This document shows, piece after piece, positions 1 to 7,619 of a stretch of 20,028 nucleotides of DNA. Under the pieces are notes generated by a model. It saw only the letters and a list, made by a program, of their open reading frames with translations, ran no database searches and was not told where the DNA came from. The stretch spans positions 1 to 20,028 of the forward strand of contig JAVBYA010000045.1 of the NCBI GenBank assembly GCA_030824295.1, in the 5' to 3' direction. Each line of letters opens with the position of its first letter. The stretch's first letter is position 1. Position numbers and translations under genes: made by a program. This DNA comes from Bacteroidota bacterium (lineage in GTDB: Bacteria > Bacteroidota > Ignavibacteria > UBA10030 > UBA8401).

Positions 1-2253
1 GGGATACCGTTCGCCAATATCCTGGTGAAAGGGACCGCCTGGGGGACCGCTTCCAATGAGAACGGTGAGTTCACACTGACGAAGATCCCCGCCGGCAGTC
101 ACCGCCTGGTGGTCTCCACGGTCGGACATAAGAACACGGAACAAATGGTGCAGGTATCAGTGGATGAAGTGACAACTGTGAACATCTATGTATTGAACGA
201 AGAAGTGCAGCTGAACGAGATCCTGGTCTACGGGGCTTCATTCCGGAAGGAACGGATCACCGAAGCACCCGCCGCCATCTCGGTGGTGGAAGGGAAGGGA
301 CTGCAGCGGAGTGCATCCTCCGGCCAGCTGCCGAAACTGCTTGAAGGTCAGCCGGGTGTGGACCTCGTGCAGAGCGGTCTGTACGATTTCAATCTGAACA
401 CACGCGGGTTCAACTCTTCGTTGAACCGGCGCGTGCTCATCCTGCTGGATGGTCGCGACCTGGGCACTGCGTTCCTCAGTTCTACGGAATGGAACGGTAT
501 GGCCACTCCCCTGGAAGATCTCGGCCGGGTAGAGATGGTCCGCGGTCCCGGTTCCGCCCTCTACGGCGCGAATGCATACAATGGGGTCCTGAACATCACC
601 TCCATTCCCCCGAAACAGATGCTCGGCACAAGGATCACTGCCGGTCTGGGTGAACTGAGCATGTACCGGACCGATATCCGTCATGCCGGCGAGATCGGAC
701 ATTACACCTACCGCGTCAATGCCGGCGGTGTCTCCGGCCGTACGTTCAGTACGACCCGTACATCATCCATCACCGGGGACCGGAAACAGGATATCTATAA
801 TGCGGCAACGGACGGAACGTTCCAGGACCGCATCAATAATAATCAACGGTTCGAATACGCCGGATTCAACTCCCTGAACAACGAAGTGGCGGAACTGCGC
901 GATGCACCGGTGAATCAATTCTATTTCTCCGGACGGCTGGACCATGAGTATGAGACCGGCGGCTCAACGACGGTGGAAGCAGGTGTGACCCAGGTGGAGA
1001 ATGAAGTGATCGTCACCGGCATCGGCCGTGTGCAGGTACAGCGGGCGCGCCGGCCGTTCGCCAGGATGAGCTACAGCGGTTACGGCTTCAATGTGAACCT
1101 CTGGACCCAGTCCCGCATCAATATGGCGCCGGAAGTCTCCCTTTCCACCGCATTGGATCTGGTCCAGGATGCGAACATCTCTCAGGGGGAAGTGCAGTGG
1201 AACCGGGCCTTCCTGGATGAGCAGCTCTTTGTTGTCGGAGGATTGTCTCACCGCACCATCTCCATCGATACGAAGAATACCCTGATGATCGGTTCCCGTG
1301 AGGATAATACCACCGGTTTCTTCGGACAATTGGAATACCGCTTCGTTCCGGAACTGAAATTCGTCGGTGCGGGACGGTTCGACCGCTCCACACTGCATGA
1401 GAGTTTCTTCTCGCCGAAAGCGGCGGTCGTGTTCACACCGTTCGCGAACCATACGTTCCGCGCGACATACAACAAAGCGTTCCAGTCACCGAACTATTCG
1501 GAACTCTATCTGAACGTGAACCACCCGTACCGCGGATTCACGACCTTCTTTGGAACGGCAACACAGGGACTCGTATACCGCGGGAATCCGAAACTGAAAG
1601 TGGAGAAGATCGAAGGATACGAGATCGGGTATAACGGCGTGATCGACAATGCACTCTTCCTGACGGTGGATGTGTACTTCAACAATCTGAAGGATTTCAT
1701 CTCGGACCTCGGGTCCGGGTTCAATGTCAATCTGCCGTCACCCTCCATCATCACGCGGCAAAGCTACCGGACCGGAGCGGACACGTCGTTCACCCATGCG
1801 GTCTGGTCGTACAAGAACGTGGGACAGGTGCAGGAATACGGATACGACATCGCAGTGAATTATTATCTGACGGAAGAGATCATCCTGGATGCCAATTATA
1901 CGTACTTCCAGTTCGAGATCGACAAGAACACGGTGAGCGTGGCCGATGCGAACCAGATCCAGCCGAATTCCGCGCGATGGAAATCCAACGCGGGCATCAC
2001 GTATCAGAGCAAGGACAATTACGATGTGTCGCTGAAGGTGAAGTATGTGCCGTCGTACTACTGGTCGGCCGGGGTATTCCAGGGACAGATCCATGCGTAT
2101 GCGCTGGTGAACCTGTCGGCAGGGTATGTGGTGAATGAGAATCTGAACATGAACTTCAACATCGCCAATCTTCTGGACCGCCGCCACTACGAACTGTTCG
2201 GCGGTTCGATCCTCGGCCGCCGCTCAACGCTCAGCGCGACCTATTCCTTCTAA
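1..2253 (+). CDS. TonB-dependent outer-membrane receptor (5' end outside window)
   Basis: This is an energised outer-membrane transporter that would import a ligand such as a siderophore, vitamin or glycan using TonB; the ligand cannot be told. The reading frame is open from base 1, so the start and signal peptide lie upstream; 750 residues are visible. The first ~65 residues are a carboxypeptidase-like regulatory beta-sandwich (ANILVKGT, NGEFTL, IPAGSHRLVVS, VGHK). A plug domain follows (EAPAAISVV, LLEGQPGVDL, NTRGFNSS, VLILLDGRD, VEMVRGPGSALYGANAYNGV). The rest is a 22-strand-type barrel rich in alternating aromatic residues, with a late NLLDRRHYELFGG box and a terminal ATYSF, the final aromatic expected for barrel assembly. 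The domain order is the usual one for Bacteroidota receptors. No SusD partner follows: the next gene is on the other strand, so a SusCD pair is not supported here. Confidence 0.95.
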   Translation, partial: GIPFANILVKGTAWGTASNENGEFTLTKIPAGSHRLVVSTVGHKNTEQMVQVSVDEVTTVNIYVLNEEVQLNEILVYGASFRKERITEAPAAISVVEGKGLQRSASSGQLPKLLEGQPGVDLVQSGLYDFNLNTRGFNSSLNRRVLILLDGRDLGTAFLSSTEWNGMATPLEDLGRVEMVRGPGSALYGANAYNGVLNITSIPPKQMLGTRITAGLGELSMYRTDIRHAGEIGHYTYRVNAGGVSGRTFSTTRTSSITGDRKQDIYNAATDGTFQDRINNNQRFEYAGFNSLNNEVAELRDAPVNQFYFSGRLDHEYETGGSTTVEAGVTQVENEVIVTGIGRVQVQRARRPFARMSYSGYGFNVNLWTQSRINMAPEVSLSTALDLVQDANISQGEVQWNRAFLDEQLFVVGGLSHRTISIDTKNTLMIGSREDNTTGFFGQLEYRFVPELKFVGAGRFDRSTLHESFFSPKAAVVFTPFANHTFRATYNKAFQSPNYSELYLNVNHPYRGFTTFFGTATQGLVYRGNPKLKVEKIEGYEIGYNGVIDNALFLTVDVYFNNLKDFISDLGSGFNVNLPSPSIITRQSYRTGADTSFTHAVWSYKNVGQVQEYGYDIAVNYYLTEEIILDANYTYFQFEIDKNTVSVADANQIQPNSARWKSNAGITYQSKDNYDVSLKVKYVPSYYWSAGVFQGQIHAYALVNLSAGYVVNENLNMNFNIANLLDRRHYELFGGSILGRRSTLSATYSF

Positions 2254-2268
2254 GCGCGGCGATACTTC

Positions 2269-2333
2269 GCGCGGCAACTTCGGGAGTTTGTAACGCAGTT
2301 CCTCACGTGAAGACTCCCGAAGTTTCGCCGCGC
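2269..2333. repeat. Imperfect inverted repeat between convergent genes
   Basis: Arms at 2269-2287 and 2313-2333 pair over about 19 bp with a 2-nt bulge, around a 25-nt loop. A further GTTGCCGCGC at about 2336-2345 can also pair with the first arm, and CGATACTT occurs on both sides. It lies between the stop of the TonB receptor and the stop of the convergent TPR gene, so it may form a transcript 3'-end hairpin for either. No T-run follows on either strand, so it is not called an intrinsic terminator. Confidence 0.6.
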
Positions 2334-2353
2334 TAGTTGCCGCGCCGCGATAC

Positions 2354-3100
2354 TTATAACTTCGCCAGCAATTCCTTCGCTTCCCTCCGGTACGTATCGT
2401 CATCTTCATCCAGCTTCGGCAGTGCGGCGATGGAGACGAGATATTCCTTCGCTTTCTGTTCATTGTCCTCTGCGATGTAGGCACGCGCCGCATCCAGCCG
2501 GTACATGATGAAGTTCCCTTTCAGTGCGATCGCCTTCTCATAGTTCGCGAGCGCCTCTTCCATGTTCGCCCATCCCAATCCCAGCGGCCAGCGGATCATG
2601 GAGGATTTCTCACAGAGCTTTGCATGGGTGCGTGCGAGGATGTAATAGGCGACATCGTTCTTCGGGTCCAACGAGATCGCCTTCTCGCAATCCGCCTTCA
2701 CCTGCTTCACGTAATCGATCGCGCTCCACACTCCTTTGAACAGCGCCACTCTGCCGTTCGCAATGGCACGGCGGAGGTATCCGTTGGTCTCTCCCGGTTT
2801 CGCTTTGATGGCTGCTTCGGCATAGGTGAGGGACCGCTGGTAATATTCCAGCTGTTTCGCTTTGTCGGCGTCGGTCGTTCCGGGCAGGTGCTCGCCGATA
2901 TCGATATAGCTTCGGCTGATGCGCCACAGCACGTCGTAATTGTTCCGGTCGATCTTCTCCGCCTGCTGCAGCCGCTCGAGCGCTTTCTCGCGGTCGAACA
3001 TCTGCGTAGCGAAGTGGTCCGCCTGTGCGACCAGCTCGGCAACGGTTTGCGCCTGGGCAAGCAAGGACATGGAAAGGAAAAGCATGGTAAGGTACTTCAT
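2354..3100 (-). CDS. Secreted TPR-repeat protein
   Basis: A 248-residue protein with a clear signal peptide (MKYLTMLFLSMSLLAQAQ) and then helical repeats. TPR-like helices cover roughly residues 20-245: AEKIDRNNYDVLWRISRSY, YYQRSLTYAEAAIKAKP, DCEKAISLDPKNDVAYYILA, ANYEKAIALKGN and NEQKAKEYLVSIAALP. TPR domains bind proteins; no enzyme motif is visible, so the role is probably structural or adaptor-like in the periplasm. The start is supported by an AGGAG about 8 nt upstream of ATG. It is convergent with the TonB receptor and divergent from the DUF2085 gene. The spacing of repeats resembles Bacteroidota proteins described as similar to regulators of microtubule dynamics, but that name says nothing about function here. 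Confidence 0.88.
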   Translation of the reverse strand: MKYLTMLFLSMSLLAQAQTVAELVAQADHFATQMFDREKALERLQQAEKIDRNNYDVLWRISRSYIDIGEHLPGTTDADKAKQLEYYQRSLTYAEAAIKAKPGETNGYLRRAIANGRVALFKGVWSAIDYVKQVKADCEKAISLDPKNDVAYYILARTHAKLCEKSSMIRWPLGLGWANMEEALANYEKAIALKGNFIMYRLDAARAYIAEDNEQKAKEYLVSIAALPKLDEDDDTYRREAKELLAKL

Positions 3101-3159
3101 AGTGTGTTCTCCTGAATTGGTGCAGGAGTGTACGAAGAGTGCATCACGAAATCAACGTA

Positions 3160-3188
3160 CAAATACCTCGGGTTTGCATCTGAGGCAA
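3160..3188 (-). promoter_or_regulatory. Putative promoter of the TPR gene
   Basis: On the minus strand TTG (3186-3188) is followed after 20 nt by TATTTG (3160-3165), about 60 nt before the TPR start codon. The box resembles the TAnnTTTG element of Bacteroidota primary sigma promoters, although the TA is 2 nt closer to TTTG than in the consensus. The same TTGCCT and TATTTGTAC words occur at similar spacing upstream of the beta-barrel gene at 12562. Confidence 0.4.
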
Positions 3189-3202
3189 CTTTCCTCTACC
3201 AT
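3174..3202 (+). promoter_or_regulatory. Possible promoter of the DUF2085 gene
   Basis: TTGCAT (3174-3179), a 17-nt spacer and TACCAT (3197-3202) lie just before the start codon at 3211. If used, the transcript would be nearly leaderless. The match to consensus is modest and it overlaps the divergent promoter site, so this is a weak call. Confidence 0.28.
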
Positions 3203-3210
3203 AGAACAGT

Positions 3211-3690
3211 ATGAAACGGGAATTGATGATAGTGACGGCGGCGGCACTGCTCTGGACCGCCGGGATCGTTGCGGCACCGCTGCTGCACAGCACTCTCGCG
3301 TCGGAGCTGCTTTACCGCAGTTATTCCGTTGTCTGTCATCAGTTCGAGGACCGTTCCTTTCATGTTGCCGGAGCACCGTTCGGCGTCTGCATCCGGTGCA
3401 CAGCGGTCTATATTGGCTTCACGGCTGCGCTCCTGCTTCTGCTGGCATGGGACCGATTCCGGACGGTGAACTGGAACACACACATCCTGCTCGCCGTGAC
3501 GGCAGTGCCGATGGCGCTGGACGGGACGGCGGATCTTTTCGGCCTATGGCAGTCCACTGCCGGGACCCGCATCGCAACCGGAGCTCTGTTCGGCGCCGGT
3601 TTGGCAATGCTGCTGCATGCCGATCTCAGCGGGATCCTTCATTCGATCATTCAACGGAAACTGATACCGTATGGAACAAAAGAACGATAA
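3211..3690 (+). CDS. DUF2085-family membrane protein
   Basis: A 159-residue membrane protein. It carries the DUF2085 signature: VCHQ (residues 41-44, after ELLYRSYSV), then FGVCIRCTAVYIGF (57-70), where the family has conserved Cys-His and Cys-x-x-Cys residues next to a glycine-rich helix. Hydrophobic segments lie at about 7-25, 65-78, 92-105 and 121-138, suggesting four membrane passes. The biochemical role of the family is unknown; the paired Cys/His residues suggest metal or redox chemistry, which is inference. The last 20 bases overlap the start of the DUF4199-like gene, so the two are probably translated from one mRNA. Family assignment is from motif memory, without a profile search. Confidence 0.8.
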   Translation: MKRELMIVTAAALLWTAGIVAAPLLHSTLASELLYRSYSVVCHQFEDRSFHVAGAPFGVCIRCTAVYIGFTAALLLLLAWDRFRTVNWNTHILLAVTAVPMALDGTADLFGLWQSTAGTRIATGALFGAGLAMLLHADLSGILHSIIQRKLIPYGTKER

Positions 3691-4156
3691 ACTGATGCCC
3701 GCGCTGTACGGCGGTTTGCTCATCGCCACCATCTGGGCAGTGCCAGGCTTGAACTTCCTGAACGGTCTTTGCTGTGCGGGGGTGATGCTGGGAGGATTTC
3801 TGGCCGTCCTTCTGTATCACAGGGAACGCGGTGAAGGTGCCGCGCCGATGGTGAAGGATGACTGTCTGCAGCTCGGCATCTATGCCGGTGTGATCGCCGC
3901 CGTTGCCGGTGTGATCATGCAGTACCTGGTGAATGCGATGTTCGGAGACGTGATGGTGGAGATGATGCTGAGGATCGTGGAAAGAATGGAAGTGGACCTG
4001 CCGGCGGAATACTATGAGATGATCGAGACCGCGAAAACAGCCGAGCGTAATCCGGTCAGCTTCATACTGGACATCGTCTTCATGGGAATGGTCAATTCGC
4101 TCTTCGCCGTCATCGGCGCCCTGATCGGGTGGAAGGTCTTCCGTTCTCAGCAATAA
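3671..4156 (+). CDS. DUF4199-like membrane protein
   Basis: A 161-residue membrane protein of unknown function. Four hydrophobic segments are visible at about residues 10-24, 31-47, 69-88 and 131-155. A charged stretch rich in Met and Glu (VEMMLRIVERMEVDLPAEYY) separates the third and fourth. Size, four-helix layout and the YYEMIE-type loop fit the DUF4199 family, which is found mainly in Bacteroidota; the match is by appearance only. The start overlaps the preceding gene by 20 bases in a different frame, which suggests translational coupling. It ends about 40 bases before the convergent histidine kinase. Confidence 0.72.
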   Translation: MEQKNDKLMPALYGGLLIATIWAVPGLNFLNGLCCAGVMLGGFLAVLLYHRERGEGAAPMVKDDCLQLGIYAGVIAAVAGVIMQYLVNAMFGDVMVEMMLRIVERMEVDLPAEYYEMIETAKTAERNPVSFILDIVFMGMVNSLFAVIGALIGWKVFRSQQ

Positions 4157-4167
4157 CAGCAGCCAAT

Positions 4168-4194
4168 GCAGGTCGAAGCGCCGCTTCGACCTGC
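4168..4194. repeat. Perfect 13-bp inverted repeat between convergent genes
   Basis: GCAGGTCGAAGCG at 4168-4180 is exactly inverted at 4182-4194 around a single base. It sits in the 40-bp gap between the stops of the DUF4199-like gene and the histidine kinase. In RNA the inner bases would open to form the loop. It probably ends or protects transcripts from both sides, but neither strand has a T-run after the stem. Confidence 0.6.
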
Positions 4195-4196
4195 AC

Positions 4197-5393
4197 TCAC
4201 TTCAGGATGATACGGAACGTTGTCCCCTCGCCGACCGCACTCCGCAGCACGCTCAGTTTCCCATTGTGGTACGTCTCAACGATCCGCTTGGAAAGGGAGA
4301 GTCCCAGTCCCCATCCCCGTTTCTTCGTGCTGAAACCGGGACGGAAGATGTCCTTGTGGTATGACGCATCGATCCCTTTCCCTGTATCCTTCACATCCAC
4401 AATGGTCCGTCTCCGCTCCTTGGTCAGCGTGAAGTTGATCGATCCTTTCCCTTCTTCCATCGCATCGAGTGCGTTCTTGATGAGATTCTCGACCACCCAC
4501 TCGAACAACTCGCTGTTCACATGCGCCGTCACGCCGTCCGCCGCATCGATGGTGATTGACACTTTCTTTCCCATCTGCGGGATGCGCCGTTCAAAATAGA
4601 CGATGGAACGGCGGATGAGCGCTGTGATATCCTCTTCCTTCAGGTCCGGTTTGGAACCGATCTTGGAGAACCGGTCCGCCACTTTGGTGAGCCGCCGGGC
4701 ATCGTGTTCGAACTCCGAGACGGTCTCCAGCACCTTCGGCGCATCGGCCGCCTGATGTTTCAGCAGCTCGATCCATCCCATCATGCTCGTCAGCGGCGTG
4801 CCGAGCTGATGCGCTGTTTCCCGCGCCATGCCGACCCAGATGTTGCTTTGCTCGCTCCGCTTGATGTAGCTGAACCCGATGTAACCCACCAGGATGAAGA
4901 GTGCGGCTATGGAGATCTCGATGAACGGAAGCCAGCGCAGGCGGACGATGAGCGGGGACTCTCCGTAGTGCACCTTGCTGAGCACGAGCGAATCCTGATA
5001 GGTCACCAGGATCGGCTTGTTCTCCAGGTCCATTTCCCGGATCATCTCAAAGAGGATCGTCTGCCGCTTCTCGGGGGAATACGTGGAGTCGAGCGTGATG
5101 TTCTTCGTGGTGCTGATCTCTGTATCGTCCGCATTGGTCAGGATCACCGGGAAATCGATGGCGCCGATGATCTCATCGAAGATGAACGTGTAGTCCGTTC
5201 CGGCAGAGGGATTACTGTTGGCGATATACTCCAGCGACCGGGCGAACAATCCGGCCGTTTCGCGCTGCTTCTTCTGCAGCTCCACCACCAGATTATGCGT
5301 GTAGACCATGATCGGGATGATGATGAAGACCGCCGAAATGAACAGTGCGATCTTGATCCTGCCGGTCTGAGGGCTGCGGGTGTTGAGGTTCAT
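4197..5393 (-). CDS. Membrane-bound sensor histidine kinase
   Basis: A 398-residue two-component sensor. The chosen start is MNLNTRSPQ at 5393, because the frame upstream of it runs into purA and encodes an unlikely Ser/Pro/Arg-rich sequence. A first membrane helix (about 14-35) is followed by a ~115-residue extracytoplasmic sensor region and a second helix (about 154-177). The dimerisation/phospho-acceptor helix has ARETAHQLGTPLTS with His195. The ATPase part has the N box ENLIKNALDA (302-311), the G1 box DTGKG (336-340) and GWGLGLSLSKRIVE (360-373). No HAMP, PAS or receiver domain is seen, and no response regulator lies beside it, so the partner is encoded elsewhere. It starts 64 bp after purA in the same orientation and is probably co-transcribed, although the stimulus need not relate to purines. 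No clear Shine-Dalgarno sequence precedes it. Confidence 0.92.
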   Translation of the reverse strand: MNLNTRSPQTGRIKIALFISAVFIIIPIMVYTHNLVVELQKKQRETAGLFARSLEYIANSNPSAGTDYTFIFDEIIGAIDFPVILTNADDTEISTTKNITLDSTYSPEKRQTILFEMIREMDLENKPILVTYQDSLVLSKVHYGESPLIVRLRWLPFIEISIAALFILVGYIGFSYIKRSEQSNIWVGMARETAHQLGTPLTSMMGWIELLKHQAADAPKVLETVSEFEHDARRLTKVADRFSKIGSKPDLKEEDITALIRRSIVYFERRIPQMGKKVSITIDAADGVTAHVNSELFEWVVENLIKNALDAMEEGKGSINFTLTKERRRTIVDVKDTGKGIDASYHKDIFRPGFSTKKRGWGLGLSLSKRIVETYHNGKLSVLRSAVGEGTTFRIILK

Positions 5394-5417
5394 AGGGAGA
5401 GGGGATGGATGTCCGCA

Positions 5418-5448
5418 CTGCGATGACGGACCGCTTCCGTCATCGCAG
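5418..5448 (-). repeat. Perfect 13-bp stem hairpin between purA and the kinase
   Basis: CTGCGATGACGGA at 5418-5430 is exactly inverted at 5436-5448 with a 5-nt loop. It starts 9 bases after the purA stop and ends 24 bases before the kinase start, in transcription order. There is no T-run after it on the minus strand, so it may protect or process the purA 3' end, or partly reduce downstream expression, rather than fully terminate. Confidence 0.6.
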
Positions 5449-5457
5449 CGATGCGGG

Positions 5458-6729
5458 TCATTTTCGCACGATCGTCTGATCGCGCCGTGCTCCGACCGAG
5501 ACGATGGAGACGCGCACTCCGGAGAGTTTCTCGATGGTCTCAACGTAATCGCGCGTCCGTTTCGGGAGTTTCTTCCACGTTTTCACGCCGGTGATGGTCT
5601 CGTTCCAGCCTTTATAGGTCTTGTAGACCGGCTCGATGTTCTCCAGCGTCTGCACATCCGTCGGGAACGACTTCAGTACTTTGCCGTCCTTCTTGTAGGC
5701 AACGCAGATCTTGATCTCATCGAATGAATCGAGCACATCCAGTTTCGTCAACGCGATCTCGCTGATGCCGTTCACCATCATGGAGTATTTCAAGCTCACC
5801 ATATCCAGCCAGCCGCACCGCCGCGGGCGGCCGGTCGTGGCGCCGAACTCATGACCGATGGAGCGGAGCGATTCGCCGGTCGTTTCCTTCAGTTCCGTGG
5901 GGAACGGCCCATTGCCGACCCGCGTGGAATATGCTTTTACGATACCGATGATCGCCTTCACGGAGGTCGGAGGGATGCCGAGTCCGGTGCAGGCGCCGCC
6001 GCTCGTGGGATTGGAAGAGGTCACGTACGGATAGGTGCCGTGGTCCACATCGAGCAGTGCTCCCTGCGCACCTTCCGCCAGGATGCGTTTCCCTTTCTTC
6101 AGCGCGTCGTTCAGGAATGTTGCCGTATCGGTAACGTAGGGATCGATGAGGGAATCGAACTTCTGATACTCTTCGACGATCTTGTCCACATCGATCTCGG
6201 TCTTTCCGTACACCTTGCTGAGGATCTGATTCTTCTCTTCGATGTTCCGTGTCAGTTTCTCCCGCAGCACGTTCCGGTCCAGCAGGTCCACCACACGGAT
6301 GCCCGCGCGCATGTACTTATCGATGTATGCCGGACCGATGCCGCGGCCGGTCGTGCCGATCTTCTGTGCTCCTTGCTCGCGGATATTGTCCAGCAGTTTA
6401 TGGTACGGCATGATCAGATGGGCATTGTGGCTGATGAAGAGCCGTCCTTCGATCTTGATGCCGAAGGAGCGGATCATGGCGATCTCGTCCATCAGTGCCG
6501 CCGGATCGATCACCACCCCGTTGCCGATCACGCACTTCACGTTCTTTTGGAAGATGCCGGAGGGGATGAGATGCAGCACATAGGTCTTGTCGCCGATGAC
6601 CACCGTGTGTCCGGCGTTCGCGCCCCCCTGATAACGGGCGACGATATCGATCTTTTCGCTGAGCATGTCAACGATCTTGCCTTTGCCTTCGTCGCCCCAC
6701 TGGGCGCCGACAATGATTGAGACTGCCAT
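5458..6729 (-). CDS. purA: Adenylosuccinate synthetase
   Basis: This cytoplasmic enzyme joins IMP and aspartate using GTP to give adenylosuccinate, the first committed step from IMP to AMP. From MAVSIIVGAQWGDEGKGK the protein has 423 residues, normal for the family. Asp13 and His41 (NAGHTVV), the catalytic pair, are present, as are TTGRGIGPAY, the GAQGALLDVDHGTYPYVTSS segment, NGPFPTE, TGRPRRCGWLD and the C-terminal SVGARRDQTI. The frame is open for 38 more codons upstream, but that sequence is not conserved-looking and covers the promoter, so the start at 6729 is preferred. There is no good Shine-Dalgarno. The gene is divergent from a sigma factor and followed by a histidine kinase. Confidence 0.98.
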   Translation of the reverse strand: MAVSIIVGAQWGDEGKGKIVDMLSEKIDIVARYQGGANAGHTVVIGDKTYVLHLIPSGIFQKNVKCVIGNGVVIDPAALMDEIAMIRSFGIKIEGRLFISHNAHLIMPYHKLLDNIREQGAQKIGTTGRGIGPAYIDKYMRAGIRVVDLLDRNVLREKLTRNIEEKNQILSKVYGKTEIDVDKIVEEYQKFDSLIDPYVTDTATFLNDALKKGKRILAEGAQGALLDVDHGTYPYVTSSNPTSGGACTGLGIPPTSVKAIIGIVKAYSTRVGNGPFPTELKETTGESLRSIGHEFGATTGRPRRCGWLDMVSLKYSMMVNGISEIALTKLDVLDSFDEIKICVAYKKDGKVLKSFPTDVQTLENIEPVYKTYKGWNETITGVKTWKKLPKRTRDYVETIEKLSGVRVSIVSVGARRDQTIVRK

Positions 6730-6777
6730 AGGTATTGTTCGGATTGGTCGTGAGAGGATTGGACTGTTTCGTGATGT

Positions 6778-6806
6778 AGTATAGCAAGAATTGTCCCGAA
6801 TCTCAA
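6778..6806 (-). promoter_or_regulatory. Putative purA promoter
   Basis: On the minus strand TTGAGA (6801-6806) and TATACT (6778-6783) are separated by exactly 17 nt, each one base away from the general sigma-70 consensus. A start about 7 nt downstream would give a ~43-nt leader before the purA ATG. This also supports starting purA at 6729 rather than at the upstream in-frame ATG at 6843. Confidence 0.6.
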
Positions 6807-6890
6807 ATGAGACGATGGAACTGTTTCTTGCAAGTGCATCCATTTTTGAGTAATTTCTTCCAGTTCATCATCTCTTCCTCATCCCAGACA

Positions 6891-7556
6891 ATGCCACAAC
6901 CAAAGAAGAACGCCGCAGACATAGCATCGTCCGCCACTCCCAAAACACGGGAGGAAGTGCTTGCCCAGCGCCGACTGGATTCCCGATCCGAGGATTCCCG
7001 AAACATCCGCAAGGCATTGAAAGGGGACCAGGTCGCCTACCGCGCCATCCTGAAGAAGTACCACGACCAGGTGTACAATCTGCTCTACCGTATGGTCCAT
7101 GACAAGGATGAGGTGGAAGACCTCACCCAGGAAGCGTTCATCAAAGCGTTCAACTCCCTGAAGAACTTCAACGAGGAATTCGCTTTCTCCACCTGGCTCT
7201 ATAAGATCGCCACCAACAATTGCATCGATTATATCCGGAAGAAGAAGCTGGCTACCTTCTCCATCGATAAACCGATAGAATCGAAGGACGGCGAGTACAG
7301 CTACGAGATCCCGGATTCCACCTACGAGCCGGACAAGACGCTCATTGCCGGTCAAAGGACGAAGATCCTGGAAGAAGCGGTCAATGCACTTCCGGAGAAG
7401 TACCGTCAAGTCATTCTGATGCGGCATACGGAGGATATGGATTACCAGGAGATCGCCGATGCCCTGAAACTGCCGTTGGGGACCGTGAAAGCGCATATTT
7501 TCCGCGCCCGCGAGATCCTCTACAAACGCCTTCGCAAGAAAATTCACCAGTATTGA
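6891..7556 (+). CDS. ECF-type RNA polymerase sigma factor
   Basis: A 221-residue sigma-70-family protein of the two-domain (sigma2-sigma4) type, which would direct RNA polymerase to a particular set of promoters. Region 2 spans about residues 46-118: YHDQVYNLLYRMV, DEVEDLTQEAFIKAF, FSTWLYKIATNNCIDYIRKKK. Region 4 spans about 158-216: ALPEKYRQVILMRH, DYQEIADALKLPLGTVKAHIFRAR. The ~40-residue N-terminal extension (Lys/Ser/Glu-rich) is longer than usual. The start at 6891 (MPQPKKN) is preferred over an in-frame ATG at 6807, whose extra 28 residues look like translated leader. No anti-sigma gene with a zinc-finger motif follows; instead a secreted toast-rack-like protein starts 63 bp downstream and may belong to the same transcript. 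Confidence 0.93.
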   Translation: MPQPKKNAADIASSATPKTREEVLAQRRLDSRSEDSRNIRKALKGDQVAYRAILKKYHDQVYNLLYRMVHDKDEVEDLTQEAFIKAFNSLKNFNEEFAFSTWLYKIATNNCIDYIRKKKLATFSIDKPIESKDGEYSYEIPDSTYEPDKTLIAGQRTKILEEAVNALPEKYRQVILMRHTEDMDYQEIADALKLPLGTVKAHIFRAREILYKRLRKKIHQY

Positions 7557-7619
7557 CCGCAACTCTCATCATCCGATGCCGTAAGGGTTAGACAGCCCCC
7601 AATTCTCAAAGGCTGACCT

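Noticed and set aside
4704..5426. 240-codon plus-strand open frame opposite the histidine kinase
   Set aside because: It is antisense to kinase motifs and of biased composition; typical of shadows in GC-rich coding DNA.
5394..5543. 50-residue N-terminal extension of the histidine kinase overlapping purA
   Set aside because: It is rich in Ser/Pro/Arg, overlaps the purA coding sequence antisense-like in frame, and precedes a good membrane helix start at MNLNTRSPQ.
5851..6720. 289-codon plus-strand open frame opposite purA
   Set aside because: It is antisense to a highly conserved enzyme, and the translation is His/Arg/Asp-rich with no recognisable domain.
6730..6843. Extended purA start at 6843
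   Set aside because: It would cover the TTGAGA-N17-TATACT promoter; family members start at the MAVSIIVGAQWGDEG position.
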